The position numbers and the translations under genes were made by a program. This document shows, one piece after another, positions 1 through 10,008 of a DNA stretch of 64,000 bases. The stretch lies in contig OW203751.1 in assembly GCA_934045075.1 (NCBI GenBank), positions 17,501-81,500 on the forward strand, given 5' to 3'. Below the pieces are notes generated by a model, which saw only the letters and a program-made list of their open reading frames with translations, ran no database searches and was not told the origin of the DNA. Source of the DNA: Yponomeuta sedellus. Taxonomy: Eukaryota; Arthropoda; Insecta; Lepidoptera; Yponomeutidae. Within the stretch, counting starts at the first letter, position 1. Every line of letters begins with the position of its first letter.

Positions 1-812
1 ATCTGCGCCGGAGTGGAGCGGCTGGAGGCTCCTCCTCCCTCCGCTCCACCCCCGCAGTCCACCATACGCACCAATGCGCCGCCCTCCCCCCCCGCCCCAC
101 TGCCCCTGCAATGGGACAAGAAGAGGGCGGCGCATCGATGCGAGGCCCATCACGTCGCTCACCAGCGCTTCTCTGCCGAGGCAGAGAAGGTGGAGAGCGA
201 CCGCGTGGGCCCTCTCCGTGTCAGAGGCGGAGGAGCGGGATACCCTCCGCCCCGGCCATCCGGTCCGACTGGTACGAGGCGCCCGAAAGCGCCCCCCCCA
301 GCCGGACTTCCTTCTCTTGGTCGCCTGGGCCCCACTCCACAGTGTGAAGCAGGGACCAGGCGACGACACCACGTACCACTCCGAAGAGCGGTACCTCCGG
401 TCCGACTGGTACGAGGCGCCCGAAAGCGCCCCCCCCAGCCGGACCTCCTCCTCTTGGTCGCCTGGGCCCCACTCCACAGTGTGAAGCAGGGACCAGGCGA
501 CGACACCACGTACCACTCCGAAGAGCGGTACCTCCGGTCCGACTGGTACGAGGCGCCCGAAAGCGCCCCCCCCAGCCGGACCTCCTCCTCTTAGTCACCT
601 GGGCCCCACTCCACAGTGTGAAGCAGGGACCAGGCGACGCCACCGGATTCCAGATTTTTCGCCGCTGGCCAGCAAGATCCCATAAAGAGAAGTTACTGAC
701 CAGCGCCCAGGGTGCACCGGCCCTTGCCACTTACCCTTCCTACTGGTTCAAGATGAATCAGCAGGAACGGAAGCGGAAGGGCACACGGGAAGGTAATCTG
801 GCATCGCACCCC
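1..812 (-). mobile_element. Non-coding telomeric retroelement S0 (partial)
   Basis: Copy of a short non-coding element read on the minus strand. Its 3' part lies beyond the window start. It matches S1 (14172-15614) from the family-A-like 3'-UTR segment, through three 137-bp repeats, to the 5' end next to the CCTAA array at 813. The 5' terminal sense sequence GGGGTGCGATG is shared with S1 and with element H. No convincing ORF is present: apparent ORFs run through the repeats in several frames because 137 is not a multiple of 3. Mobilisation in trans by a neighbouring element is inferred. Confidence 0.75.
262..672. repeat. 137-bp tandem repeat, 3 units, in S0
   Basis: The sequence GGTCCGACTGGTACGAGG recurs at 262, 399 and 536, a constant period of 137 bp. 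Each unit contains a self-complementary segment (CTCCGAAGAG core) predicted to fold as a hairpin. The last unit diverges about 100 bp in and leads into the element's 5' end. Confidence 0.9.
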
Positions 813-1151
813 AACCTAACCTAACCTAACCTAACCTAACCTAACCTAACCTAACCTAACCTAACCTAACCTAACCTAACCTAACCTAACCTAACCTAAC
901 CTAACCTAACCTAACCTAACCTAACCTAACCTAACCTAACCTAACCTAACCTAACCTAACCTAACCTAACCTAACCTAACCTAACCTAACCTAACCTAAC
1001 CTAACCTAACCTAACCTAACCTAACCTAACCTAACCTAACCTAACCTAACCTAACCTAACCTAACCTAACCTAACCTAACCTAACCTAACCTAACCTAAC
1101 CTAACCTAACCTAACCTAACCTAACCTAACCTAACCTAACCTAACCTAACC
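813..1151. repeat. Telomeric CCTAA array (about 68 repeats)
   Basis: Essentially perfect CCTAA tandem array between the 5' end of S0 and the 5' end of B1. The lack of variant repeats indicates a young or recently homogenised telomeric tract. Confidence 0.97.
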
Positions 1152-3617
1152 CAGTTCCATTCTGTGCGCAGTCTGAAACACGTGCTTTTTCTTAGCACTC
1201 CACATTTAAAAATTATAAAAAGTGGGAAAAAGTGGTCCGATTTTTACAAGTGAGGTGTCGCTGAATGCGTAAAAGTGTTGCCTACATCCCAGTGTTAGTG
1301 CCATAAACCGGAAATCAACACAACGACCGGATAAGGGTGAAAAACCGCCCTTTTTTGAGGTTAGGTTTCAAAAAATCAACCGCACACGCACACGGTTCGC
1401 GACCCCCTTTGGCTTTTTCCGGATCCAGTTGGGCAACCAACGCCCCCATCTTCTGGACCATCCAGAATCACCCGCAGATCACGCTTTTCAGAGATATTAC
1501 TGAAAAACCAAAAGCACGTGGGCCTGAAAACCTGGAAGGAGTGAAGACAGGCTGACGAAACTTGGCAGAGATCATCTCCTGCCGGAACGCCGACGGACGC
1601 CACAGGTTACCTGATTTTAGCTTTTATTATTATTAAACTAGAACACTTCAAAATTCAAAAATTAAGCAGTGAATAACTTTTGACCTAACATACTTTTTGG
1701 AAAACTTCAACTGCTACTTTTTGCGCGCTCCAGCGAGGAACAAATATTTGGACTTTTTAAAGAATTAGATCTTATAGTGTTTGGACCAGAAATTAATTAG
1801 TAAAAAATTGTTTTTAATAAAAAAAATCAGTCAAAAATTGTCAATTTTCAAATTTAATTTTAACAGTAATTTTAAGCTAGATTTAAGCTAATTTATAGGT
1901 ATTTTTTGGAATTTTTTAGTTTAGGGGTTCGGGAGATATTTAATTTTAAGTCATTTTCCTATTTTAATTAGAAATAAATAGTTTTAAAAATAATTTGACG
2001 CTGGGATTGTGTCTAAAAGACCAATCCCACATATATTAAGCCCAAACTCGGGTCCTAAATCTCTTAAATCGCGAAAGTTAGCCCAGATCCGCCATTTTGT
2101 TTGGATAGGTTAACATTTTCAAAATTGAATATCTCCGGACCGGGGAACACTAGAAACCCAGGGTTTCGACCAAGACTAGTCGGAAATCGCGGTCCATTGA
2201 CTCAGCTCAGTTTCAGGCGTTTTTCAGGACTGAAAATTTTTGGGCCTGAAGCCGCTCTCGGGGCATAAGGGAGGTCAGGCCGAGCTGTCCGCCGAAAACC
2301 CCGACGTTTTCTGACGTCGGGTTGAGGAGTTACGGGCGTTTCAAATTGTAATCTGACAGTTCGGCGGCCATCTTAGCTGTCAACCCCCGACTTCAATCCG
2401 CCATAACTTTGGAACCGAGAGGCGTAGAGATACGCGGTCTTCACTGACTTGTTCAGGGGCTTCTTACGCACTGTATCCCCACTTTTCAGGCGGATTGGAG
2501 TCGGAGATTTTCAGGGTCCTGAAATCGGTTTCAGAGGAAGGCTTGGGTTGGGCAGGGGGGGAAGGTCGAAATCCGGGCGCGCTGCGGCTTCTGGAAGCGG
2601 AGATATCGCCAGTCAAAGTTTAACTTTGACAGTTCGGCGGCCATTTTGTTTTTCTTCTAACGCCTATATCTCCGCAACGGAACGTCGTAGGGCGCCGGGG
2701 TTTTCTCCTCGGCCACCGGCTGATCCTGTCCTGTCCGACTCACCAGCTTTCAGGCATTTTCAGGAGCCTGAAAATTTTCGGCCTGAAAACCAAACCGGCG
2801 GACGGGGCTCATCGCGCCCAACAAGACGAGCCCAAACACGGGATAATTCGGCCCAGCGGTCGCGGAGGAATAGCCGGGTAACCATTTTCTGGCAGCCATT
2901 TTGGATTTTAACCGAGAACTTTGCACGGCGATTTCTCCGGGGTCCGTTGGGTTAGAGACACCGTGTTTGGGGTCGTTGGAAAGGGCTCGGGGAGAGCCGT
3001 CCGCTGGTGGCCTCAGAGCGCCTCTACATAGAGTCACCTGGGTAAAAGTAGAGTTTTTTCCTTTTTGACTATAATTCGTCCTCACATACAATATTTTGAC
3101 TCTGTTGGAGGACTCCGAATCATAATTGTCACAACGGCTCTACGTAGAGCGAAAAATTTTAATTTTGCTTTAAATTTTAATAATTATTCAATTTTTAATT
3201 TTTTAATTTTATTCAATTTTGTTAATTCTATAATTTGTCAATTTCTGTAATTTTATAATTTATTTAATTCTATAATTTATTCAATTCATTTTTAAATTCT
3301 CTTCAATTTGGAAATTTTTAATTTTAGTGACAATTATTTAAATTTTATCACAAGTGACCTGCCCTTATTGGCACCCTAGCTTTAAGTTACTATTATTGCC
3401 CTTTTGCACTAGGTTAAGATTTACAATTTTACACGGCCTTTTTGCCCTAGGTTTAAGAAAAAGACAATTGACATATACATTTTTTGTATATATAAGTTGA
3501 CAGTGGACTCGGTCTTTTTTGCCGGCCAGGTAGTTACTATTCGACTCGCCCTCTTCGCTCGGCTGGACACGAGGATATTTGGGTAACGCCAAACCGGCCT
3601 CCTAGATAGAAAGCGTT
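1152..3617 (+). promoter_or_regulatory. B1 5' UTR with four diverged promoter-like monomers
   Basis: Long leader without a credible ORF. From about 2085 to 3010 it consists of four diverged units of 255-276 bp. Each is marked by a GCCATYTT core (2091, 2367, 2640, 2895). The first three units are followed by stretches rich in TTTCAGG and CCTGAAA. The same architecture recurs in B2 (16812, 17088, 17351, 17616). GCCATNTT is the core of YY1/Pleiohomeotic sites, and tandem 5' monomers act as promoters in mouse L1; promoter function here is inferred. The stretch from about 3140 to 3360 is AT-rich and holds nothing recognisable. Confidence 0.6.
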
Positions 3618-5363
3618 ATGGACACCAGGCCGCGCAAGACCGCGACCACGGCGGAGGCCAAGAGCCGGCCAACCGGGACGGGTGCGGGTGCCCTGCTGCG
3701 GGTGCCCACAAGGGGGCTCCGCGGAACCCCGCCGAAAAAGGCATCTTCTATTAAGGCCCCGATCGAGGGTGCCGGGACCGCGGGGCCCGCTTTGGTCAGC
3801 GCCGCGCCACCAACCAAATCACCTCTGGGCGATACTGTCGTCCCTGGCGGCATCGAACCGGCCTCCCGTTCGCCCCAGACCGGCAGGCCATCGTTGGGAG
3901 GGTCAGTGACCGGAACACTGGCCAATCTCCCAAGGATGGCCAACGACGTAATGCTGGCGGCGAAAGAGAGGCTGGAGTCCTCAGGCAACCTTAAACGGGA
4001 AACCCGTGAGTTTGTCGTGGGCTCGCTCGGCGAGCTGTACCAGATGGTACTCAGGCTGAGCGAGTCCAGGCAGACTCTTAGCCTGAGGATGGAGGCCGCC
4101 AGGGCGGAGTTCGCCGCGGACGCGACCCGAAGGGAGGAGGCTCACGCGGCCCGCCTGGAAAAGCTGGCCGCCGGCGCGGTGCTGCCCACAATAGCAAAGG
4201 ACCTGGGCGAGATTAAGAGAGAGGTTTTGGCGGCACGAGACCTGATCTCGTTTGACGTCTTGGGAGAGCTGCGGGACAAGGAGGCACCGCCTGCTCCGGG
4301 GGCGGTTGCGTCCCTTACCAAGGGGATGCAGGCGCTCACGGAGCGGTGCGATAGCCTCAGCAAGGAGCTGAGCGGCGTGGCCGGGGCACCCAACATCAAA
4401 GCGGGCGTGGAGTGGGCGGAGGAATTGAAGGGGGAGCTCCGCGGGCTTCGCGAGCGGCTAGACAGACAACAGCCTGCGCCGCTCGCGGGGCCCGTCCCGT
4501 TTCCCCCCGCCGGCCCGACCCGCCAGAACAGCTTCCCCGCCACGGCCGCAGTCCCGCGGCCCTCCCAGCGAGATCGGGTCTCCCCCAAAACATATGCCGA
4601 AGCGGCCTCCTTACCGCGCCACCCGATGGTGGTGGAGTCGACCGATCCCAACAAGACCGCCGAAGCTACAATAGCAGATATCAAGGCGAAGGTCGACGTC
4701 ATCACCCTCGGGATTGGAGTCAACGCGGTCAGGAGGCTGCGGAACCAGAAAGTGTTGCTCTCTTGCGACACCGGCGAGGGCAGGGAGGCTTTCAAGAAGG
4801 AGCTGGAGGGGGCCGGTGGCCTCTTTACAGTCACCGAGCCCACCGACAAGCGCCCCCTGATTCGCCTCGCCGGGGTCGCGAGAGACACCCCAGACGAGCA
4901 GGTGATGGCCGCCATCAAGTCTCAGAATAAGGACTTGATGGCGGGAATCGCCCTCAATAAAGAGGAGGCCCGGGTCCTTAGGCGCACCAATGGCAGAAAC
5001 GGGGCACTCTGCAACGTCATCTTAGAGGTGACCCCCGAAATCTGGCGGCGTATGGAGGGAGCGAGGATAAGGCTGGGCTACCAGGTCGTGCTGGCGGTGG
5101 ACCAGTCCCCACTGGTGCAGTGCTACCGCTGCATGGGCTACGGGCATACGGCGCGAATCTGTCGCGCCGAAGCCAGGTGTGGCCAGTGCAGCGGTGAGCA
5201 CCAAACCAGGGACTGCCCCCCGTCGGCGCGGGCTGAGGGGCCGCGCTGCTGCCACTGCACGAAAGTGTCAGGGGCAGAGTCCTCGCACCCTGCATACGCC
5301 GCCGACTGTCCCGAGCGCATGCGTTGGGACAGTATAGCGCGGCAGGCCATAAAGTACTGTTGA
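3618..5363 (+). CDS. B1 ORF1, gag-like nucleic-acid-binding protein (581 aa)
   Basis: Nucleocapsid-type ORF1 protein expected to bind element RNA and form the RNP that reaches the telomere. The N-terminal third is basic and Pro/Gly-rich. A middle region around residues 110-290 is rich in Glu, Arg and Leu and probably helical or coiled-coil. It contains SGNLKRETREFV, which resembles the KSxNxKG motif of the ORF1 proteins of A, G and H. Three zinc knuckles lie at about residues 502-564: a CYRC...H...C knuckle, a CGQC knuckle and a degenerate CCHC. The ATG at 3618 gives the full length of the B2 copy too. The stop overlaps an ATG (TGATG). Confidence 0.9.
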   Translation: MDTRPRKTATTAEAKSRPTGTGAGALLRVPTRGLRGTPPKKASSIKAPIEGAGTAGPALVSAAPPTKSPLGDTVVPGGIEPASRSPQTGRPSLGGSVTGTLANLPRMANDVMLAAKERLESSGNLKRETREFVVGSLGELYQMVLRLSESRQTLSLRMEAARAEFAADATRREEAHAARLEKLAAGAVLPTIAKDLGEIKREVLAARDLISFDVLGELRDKEAPPAPGAVASLTKGMQALTERCDSLSKELSGVAGAPNIKAGVEWAEELKGELRGLRERLDRQQPAPLAGPVPFPPAGPTRQNSFPATAAVPRPSQRDRVSPKTYAEAASLPRHPMVVESTDPNKTAEATIADIKAKVDVITLGIGVNAVRRLRNQKVLLSCDTGEGREAFKKELEGAGGLFTVTEPTDKRPLIRLAGVARDTPDEQVMAAIKSQNKDLMAGIALNKEEARVLRRTNGRNGALCNVILEVTPEIWRRMEGARIRLGYQVVLAVDQSPLVQCYRCMGYGHTARICRAEARCGQCSGEHQTRDCPPSARAEGPRCCHCTKVSGAESSHPAYAADCPERMRWDSIARQAIKYC

Positions 5364-5373
5364 TGCGGGCACC

Positions 5374-8300
5374 TTGGCCCCCCCACGGCCTCGGGGTGCA
5401 CCGGGGGGTGGGGTGGCCGACGATGGCCGGGACGCCGCGGGGCGGCCGCGGGGAGCGCGGCGGGGCACTATACGGCTGTTGCAAGTCAACATAGGCCGTT
5501 GCCGCGCCGCGTTCCACGAGGTCGTCCAGGTGGCCATCGAGGGTGGCTACTCGGCCGTACTGATCCAGGAACCTTACACTGGGTCGGTGGGCCGAGTGGA
5601 CACCCGGTATACTTGTATACAAAAGATGGCTACCGGGGCTAAACCGGTCAAGTCGGCTATCCTCATCATCAACCCGGCCCTCTCTGTCGTCCAGGACGCC
5701 ACCACCATCACGGAGAACGTCGTGGCGGTGGTGGTGGAATGGGAGCGGCAGAAGATCGGCCTGGTCTCGGTGTACCTCGAGGGAGACCAAGATCTCAGCC
5801 CCTATCTCCGCGACATCCAGGCCTTCATGGACCGCATGGGCACCAGCGCGGTCCTTCTCGGCGGGGACATTAACGCCAAAAGCCTTTGGTGGGGCTGCGA
5901 GCGCGAGGACCAGAGGGGTACTCTGTTCTCCGAGTTCGCAGCCCAGGTGGATCTGCAGGTCCTCAACGAGGGAGGAGCGCCGACGTTTTACATCTGGCGG
6001 GGGGACAAGCTGTTTACCAGCATAGTCGATGTAACCCTCGCCACGTCGGCGCTCTTCCATCGAGTGAGCGACTGGAGGGTCCGTCCGGACCTCATCCCCT
6101 CCGCCCCGGACCATCGGGCGATCACGTTCGAGGTGGGGGTGGGGCCCGAGACGGAGCCAGCCAGACCCAGCGGATCCACCAGGCGTTACCACGCCGCGAA
6201 GGCCGACTGGGACCTTTTTCGGGCCTCGTTCGTCGACCGTCTAGGAAACTGGACGGTCGACGAAATCGAGGCTATCGAGACGCCCCGCGGTCTTGAGGAG
6301 GCCATTGGAAGGTACACTGGGGCGATTCACGGTGCGTGCGAGGATTCGATCCCTCTTCTGGCTCCACCAAAGGCACCCAAACGGGTGATTTGGTGGGGCC
6401 CTGAGTTGCAAGCGAAGAAGCGCAACCTCATCACGATGAGGGGTCGAATCCGGCACGCGAATCGCCGCAGAAGGGATAGGGTAGTTGAGGAGTATCTGGT
6501 GGCCAAGGAGGACTACAAGGCCGCCATAGAGGCGGCCAAGACCGCCAGCTGGGTGGAATTCTGCACAAAGCAGGAGCATGAGAGCGTGTGGGACGGCATC
6601 TATAGGGTGCTAAGATGCGCCGCTCGTCGGAAGGAGGACACCCTCCTCAGCGGCGCGGATGGACGCACCCTGGATGCCGAGGGCTCCACAGCTCTCATAG
6701 CTGAAACATTCTACCCAGCTGACGATCTACAGTCCGAGTTAGATACTCATGCCCGCGTCAGGCAGGCAGTTGCCCGCATGGAGGATGAAGCCAGTGCCAA
6801 GCCGCGGGAGTTTATTCCCTTTTCCCAGCACGAGCTCTCGGGCGTCTTGAAGGGCATCCACCCTAAAAAGGCGCCCGGGGGGGACGGCCTCACGGCCGAC
6901 ATCTGCAGTGCGGCCATCAGGGCAGGAAATGATGTATTTGTTGCCCTGATGAACGCCTGCCTTTCTCTGGGATACTTCCCCAAGGACTGGAAGGCCGCGG
7001 TAGTCAAAATCCTGCCTAAGCCCAGCAGAGATGACTACACGCGGCCTAAGTCATACAGGCCAATTGGGCTCCTGTCAGTCCTGGGGAAGATCTTGGAGAA
7101 GATGATGGCCGGGAGGCTGCTCTGGCAGCTCGGGCTGGGCGGAGGACTGAGCCCGCGCCAATATGGCTTCATGCCGCAGCGCAGCACGGAGGACGCTTTG
7201 TATGATGCTGTCCAGCTCATAAGAGATCACGTCGGGCAGAAACGCATTGTCGGAGTAGTCTCCCTCGATATCGAGGGGGCCTTCGACAATGCGTGGTGGC
7301 CCGGAATAAAACACCAGATCCTGGCCACTGGATGCGACCAGTCTGTCTACCAACTCCTGTGCAGCTACCTGAGCGAAAGACAGGTCACAGTCAGGTACGC
7401 TGGAGCACAAGTAGACAGACCTACTTCGAAGGGTTGCATCCAAGGCTCGACGTGCGGTCCCCTGCTGTGGAACCTGCTACTCGACCCTTTGCTCCGGCGC
7501 GGCGAGGACCTGAGAGCTCACCTGCAGGCGTTCGCGGACGATATTTTGATTATCGCCGCGGCGCAGACTGCGGGTGAGCTTGAGGGGATCCTCAACGCCG
7601 CGCTGGAAGCCGTGTCTGAGTGGGGAGAGGCGGCTAAGATGAGGTTCGCCGCTCGAAAGACCCAAGCTATGGTGGTCACCAAGAAGCGCGATGTAATCCC
7701 GCCCAAACTGAGTCTTGGGGGGGAGGACATCGCGTTCTCGGATGAGATCACCGTACTGGGTCTGACGATCGACAAGAACCTCAACTTTCTTAGCCACCTC
7801 AACAGGGTCTGCGGCAAAGCTATGGCTAGGTTCCAGATGGTGTCTAGAGCGGCCAGGGCGACTTGGGGCTTAAATGCCGATATCGTCCGGCTGCTCTACA
7901 CTACCGTCATCGAGCCTACCATCCTCTATGCGGCCAACGTCTGGGCGCCTGTCGCGCAACGTGCGGGCCCCAGGGCCGTGCTCGACAGGGTGACCAGGGC
8001 CTTCGCGATCCGCATCGCCAAGGCCCATCGCACCACCTCCCTCACTGCTGCCGTCCTCCTGGCGAGGATCCTCCCCCTCGACCTAAGGGCCGAGGAGGCC
8101 CTTCAACTCTACGAGCTGAAGAGGGGGAGGCCCTTCGCCCCGCTCCCGGGCCGGGAAGTCGAGCACCGATGCAGCCCGTTCACGCTGGCACACCCCGCTC
8201 TCAGAACTCCGGTGGAGTTTGAGGAGGTGGCCAGCGTGGAGGGGCTCAGTAGGGTGCCCGACGACTGGCCCAGGGCTTACACGGACGGCAGTAAGATCGA

Positions 8301-9144
8301 GGGCAAGGTGGGGGGAGCGGTCACACTGTGGAAGGGCGGCGCTGAGGTCCGCACCAGGGGGTTCAGGCTGGAGGGATTCGCCTCCGTCTTCCAAGCGGAG
8401 ATGGTGGCGATCTCTAAGGCTCTCGACCTCGTTGCCGGGGGTCCCGCTCCCATCAGGGCGAGTGTTCTGAGCGACTCCAGATCCGCTCTGGAGTTGCTCA
8501 GGAGTACCTCGCCCACACACCCGCTGGCCGTGAAGATTCACGGCCAGCTGGCGCACATCCAACAAAACGGGGGCCTGATCCGGTTCTACTGGATCAAGGC
8601 CCACGTCGGGATCCCCGGCAACGAACGCGCGGACGAGTTGGCCAAGAGGGCGGCGTTGTCTCGCAAGGACGCGGCAGCCTACGATCTGTATCCCGTCTCA
8701 CACGCAAAACTGCAGGTGAGACGGGAGACAGTGGCAAAGTGGCAGGCTCGCTACAGCGAGTCTGCCACAGGCCGCGTCACCTCGCTGTTCTTCCCGGACG
8801 TCGCATCGGCCCACAAAGTCCTTGGCAAATTCACAATGTGCAATGCCAAGGCGCAGCTCCTTACGGGGCACGGCGGCTTTCGAGCGTACCTCCACAGGTT
8901 TAAGCTCGCGGGGAGTCCGTCATGCATTTGCGATGACGTGACTCCCGAAACGCTGGAGCACCTGCTGGAGGAGTGTCCCCGTTTCGGAGCTGCTAGGGCC
9001 GACTGCGAGATACGCTTGGGAAGGGCGGTGGGGTGCGACGCTTTCGCCGCCTTTATGGCTGACTCCGATAGTCGAGAAGCCTTCCTTGCCTTCGCCTTGG
9101 GGGTCGTGCGCGCGGCCTCAAGGGCGAATGGGGGCCGGTTTTAG
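5374..9144 (+). CDS. B1 ORF2: endonuclease, reverse transcriptase, RNase H
   Basis: Polyprotein that nicks telomeric DNA, copies the RNA and probably degrades the template. From the coordinate start: an AP-type endonuclease at about residues 30-250 (QEP, GGDIN at 163-167, PDH at 245-247), an RT with KAPGGDG, AFDNAWW and the FADD active site at 720, an RNase H with TDGS near 970, FQAEM, SDSRSA near 1033 and WIKAHVG near 1073, and a C-terminal Cys/His cluster. The start is uncertain. The frame opens at 5353 and has no ATG before the endonuclease; the coordinate begins at a TTG. The ATG in TGATG (5363) enters ORF2 only if the ribosome shifts -1 at a C7 run (5378-5384), or if that run is really C8. 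Confidence 0.92.
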   Translation: MAPPRPRGAPGGGVADDGRDAAGRPRGARRGTIRLLQVNIGRCRAAFHEVVQVAIEGGYSAVLIQEPYTGSVGRVDTRYTCIQKMATGAKPVKSAILIINPALSVVQDATTITENVVAVVVEWERQKIGLVSVYLEGDQDLSPYLRDIQAFMDRMGTSAVLLGGDINAKSLWWGCEREDQRGTLFSEFAAQVDLQVLNEGGAPTFYIWRGDKLFTSIVDVTLATSALFHRVSDWRVRPDLIPSAPDHRAITFEVGVGPETEPARPSGSTRRYHAAKADWDLFRASFVDRLGNWTVDEIEAIETPRGLEEAIGRYTGAIHGACEDSIPLLAPPKAPKRVIWWGPELQAKKRNLITMRGRIRHANRRRRDRVVEEYLVAKEDYKAAIEAAKTASWVEFCTKQEHESVWDGIYRVLRCAARRKEDTLLSGADGRTLDAEGSTALIAETFYPADDLQSELDTHARVRQAVARMEDEASAKPREFIPFSQHELSGVLKGIHPKKAPGGDGLTADICSAAIRAGNDVFVALMNACLSLGYFPKDWKAAVVKILPKPSRDDYTRPKSYRPIGLLSVLGKILEKMMAGRLLWQLGLGGGLSPRQYGFMPQRSTEDALYDAVQLIRDHVGQKRIVGVVSLDIEGAFDNAWWPGIKHQILATGCDQSVYQLLCSYLSERQVTVRYAGAQVDRPTSKGCIQGSTCGPLLWNLLLDPLLRRGEDLRAHLQAFADDILIIAAAQTAGELEGILNAALEAVSEWGEAAKMRFAARKTQAMVVTKKRDVIPPKLSLGGEDIAFSDEITVLGLTIDKNLNFLSHLNRVCGKAMARFQMVSRAARATWGLNADIVRLLYTTVIEPTILYAANVWAPVAQRAGPRAVLDRVTRAFAIRIAKAHRTTSLTAAVLLARILPLDLRAEEALQLYELKRGRPFAPLPGREVEHRCSPFTLAHPALRTPVEFEEVASVEGLSRVPDDWPRAYTDGSKIEGKVGGAVTLWKGGAEVRTRGFRLEGFASVFQAEMVAISKALDLVAGGPAPIRASVLSDSRSALELLRSTSPTHPLAVKIHGQLAHIQQNGGLIRFYWIKAHVGIPGNERADELAKRAALSRKDAAAYDLYPVSHAKLQVRRETVAKWQARYSESATGRVTSLFFPDVASAHKVLGKFTMCNAKAQLLTGHGGFRAYLHRFKLAGSPSCICDDVTPETLEHLLEECPRFGAARADCEIRLGRAVGCDAFAAFMADSDSREAFLAFALGVVRAASRANGGRF

Positions 9145-9914
9145 CCCGAGCGACCGAGATGCCCATTTATAAGCCGAGAAAGAGGGTAGGATTCTTATCT
9201 GACAATTATTACAGGACCCCGGCGCCTTGCTTGTGACTACTCGATGGAGTAGACAGAGATAAGGCGCCGGGGAACACACCTAATTTTAAATATATTATAA
9301 GAAGAAAATTTTATTTTAAACTTATTCTTACTTGATATTTCATTGTAATTTTATGTTATTTAATTTTAATGTATTGATATAATTCTATTGTATTTTTTAT
9401 TATGTTCTAATGTTTATATCCTATTTGTGTAAACCCCGGCGCCTTGCTTGTGACTACTCGTCGGAGTAGACAGAGATAAGGCGCCGGGGGAAAAATCCGG
9501 AATTGTCTATTTTAATATTAATCTTTTATAAAGATGTAAATGGGTTAAAGATATGGAGAAAAAAAAAAAAAAAAAAAGAAAAATATAGTAAGAATGATAA
9601 CAGCAAGAAACAAATACAAAATACCAATAGAGTAAAAAGGAAAACAAAAAAAAAAAAAAAAAAAAACAAACAAACAAAAGAAAAGAAACAAAAAAAAAAA
9701 AAGAAAAGTTAATCTTGACCCATTAGGTTAAACCTAATTATTAACATTAAGTAGGATAATAAAATAACATAAGAATATAAGAGACAAACGTTAGACAAAA
9801 CGTACATGAAAATTTTAATATACAAAGTTTTTTTTTTTATAAATCCATTGAATAAAAGTTGCCACGTAATCAACGGTGGCAGTATAACCTCACCTCAAAA
9901 AAAAAAAAAAAAAA
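9145..9914 (+). other. B1 3' UTR with duplicated GC hairpin and poly(A)
   Basis: The same 56-nt hairpin occurs twice, at 9217-9272 and 9434-9489. Arms CCCCGGCGCCTT and AAGGCGCCGGGG enclose an inner CTACTC/GAGTAG stem whose loop differs between copies (GATG or GTCG). The rest is AT-rich, with long A-rich tracts at 9556-9710, a 15-nt inverted telomeric motif TTAGGTTAAACCTAA at 9723-9737, and a terminal poly(A) at 9897-9914. The hairpin is a candidate recognition structure for the element's RT or ORF1 protein. Confidence 0.75.
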
Positions 9915-10007
9915 CCTAACCTAACCTAACCTAACCTAACCTAACCTAACCTAACCTAACCTAACCTAACCTAACCTAACCTAACCTAACCTAACCTAAC
10001 CTAACCT
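9915..10007. repeat. Telomeric CCTAA array
   Basis: Perfect CCTAA repeats (93 bp) between the B1 poly(A) and the truncated element C2. Confidence 0.97.
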
Positions 10008-10008
10008 G

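Larger units (their letters stand above)
1152..9914 (+). mobile_element. Full-length telomeric non-LTR retrotransposon B1 (RNase H type)
   Basis: 8.76-kb element with a 2.5-kb 5' UTR, an ORF1 with zinc knuckles, an ORF2 with apurinic-type endonuclease, reverse transcriptase and RNase H, a 3' UTR with two copies of a GC-rich hairpin, and a poly(A) at 9897-9914. It is flanked on both sides by CCTAA arrays, and the poly(A) runs straight into CCTAACC. This arrangement fits target-primed insertion into TTAGG repeats. RNase H places it in the I/R1/LOA-type superfamily; the exact clade cannot be set by eye. Both ORFs are open, so it may be active. B2 at 15886 is a second copy. Confidence 0.92.

Noticed and set aside
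13..730. Several overlapping ORFs of 78-193 codons through the left end
   Set aside because: They run through the 137-bp repeats in different frames on both strands and have no conserved domain. Their repeated peptides simply follow the DNA repeat.
5017..6192. Minus-strand ORF of 391 codons opposite B ORF2
   Set aside because: Antisense shadow; the plus strand has clear endonuclease motifs here.
9217..9489. Terminal inverted repeats of a DNA transposon
   Set aside because: The two copies are direct repeats of a hairpin inside a retrotransposon 3' UTR, with no transposase between them.
9540..9715. ORF of 69 Lys-rich codons
   Set aside because: Produced by A-rich low-complexity sequence in the B1 3' UTR.
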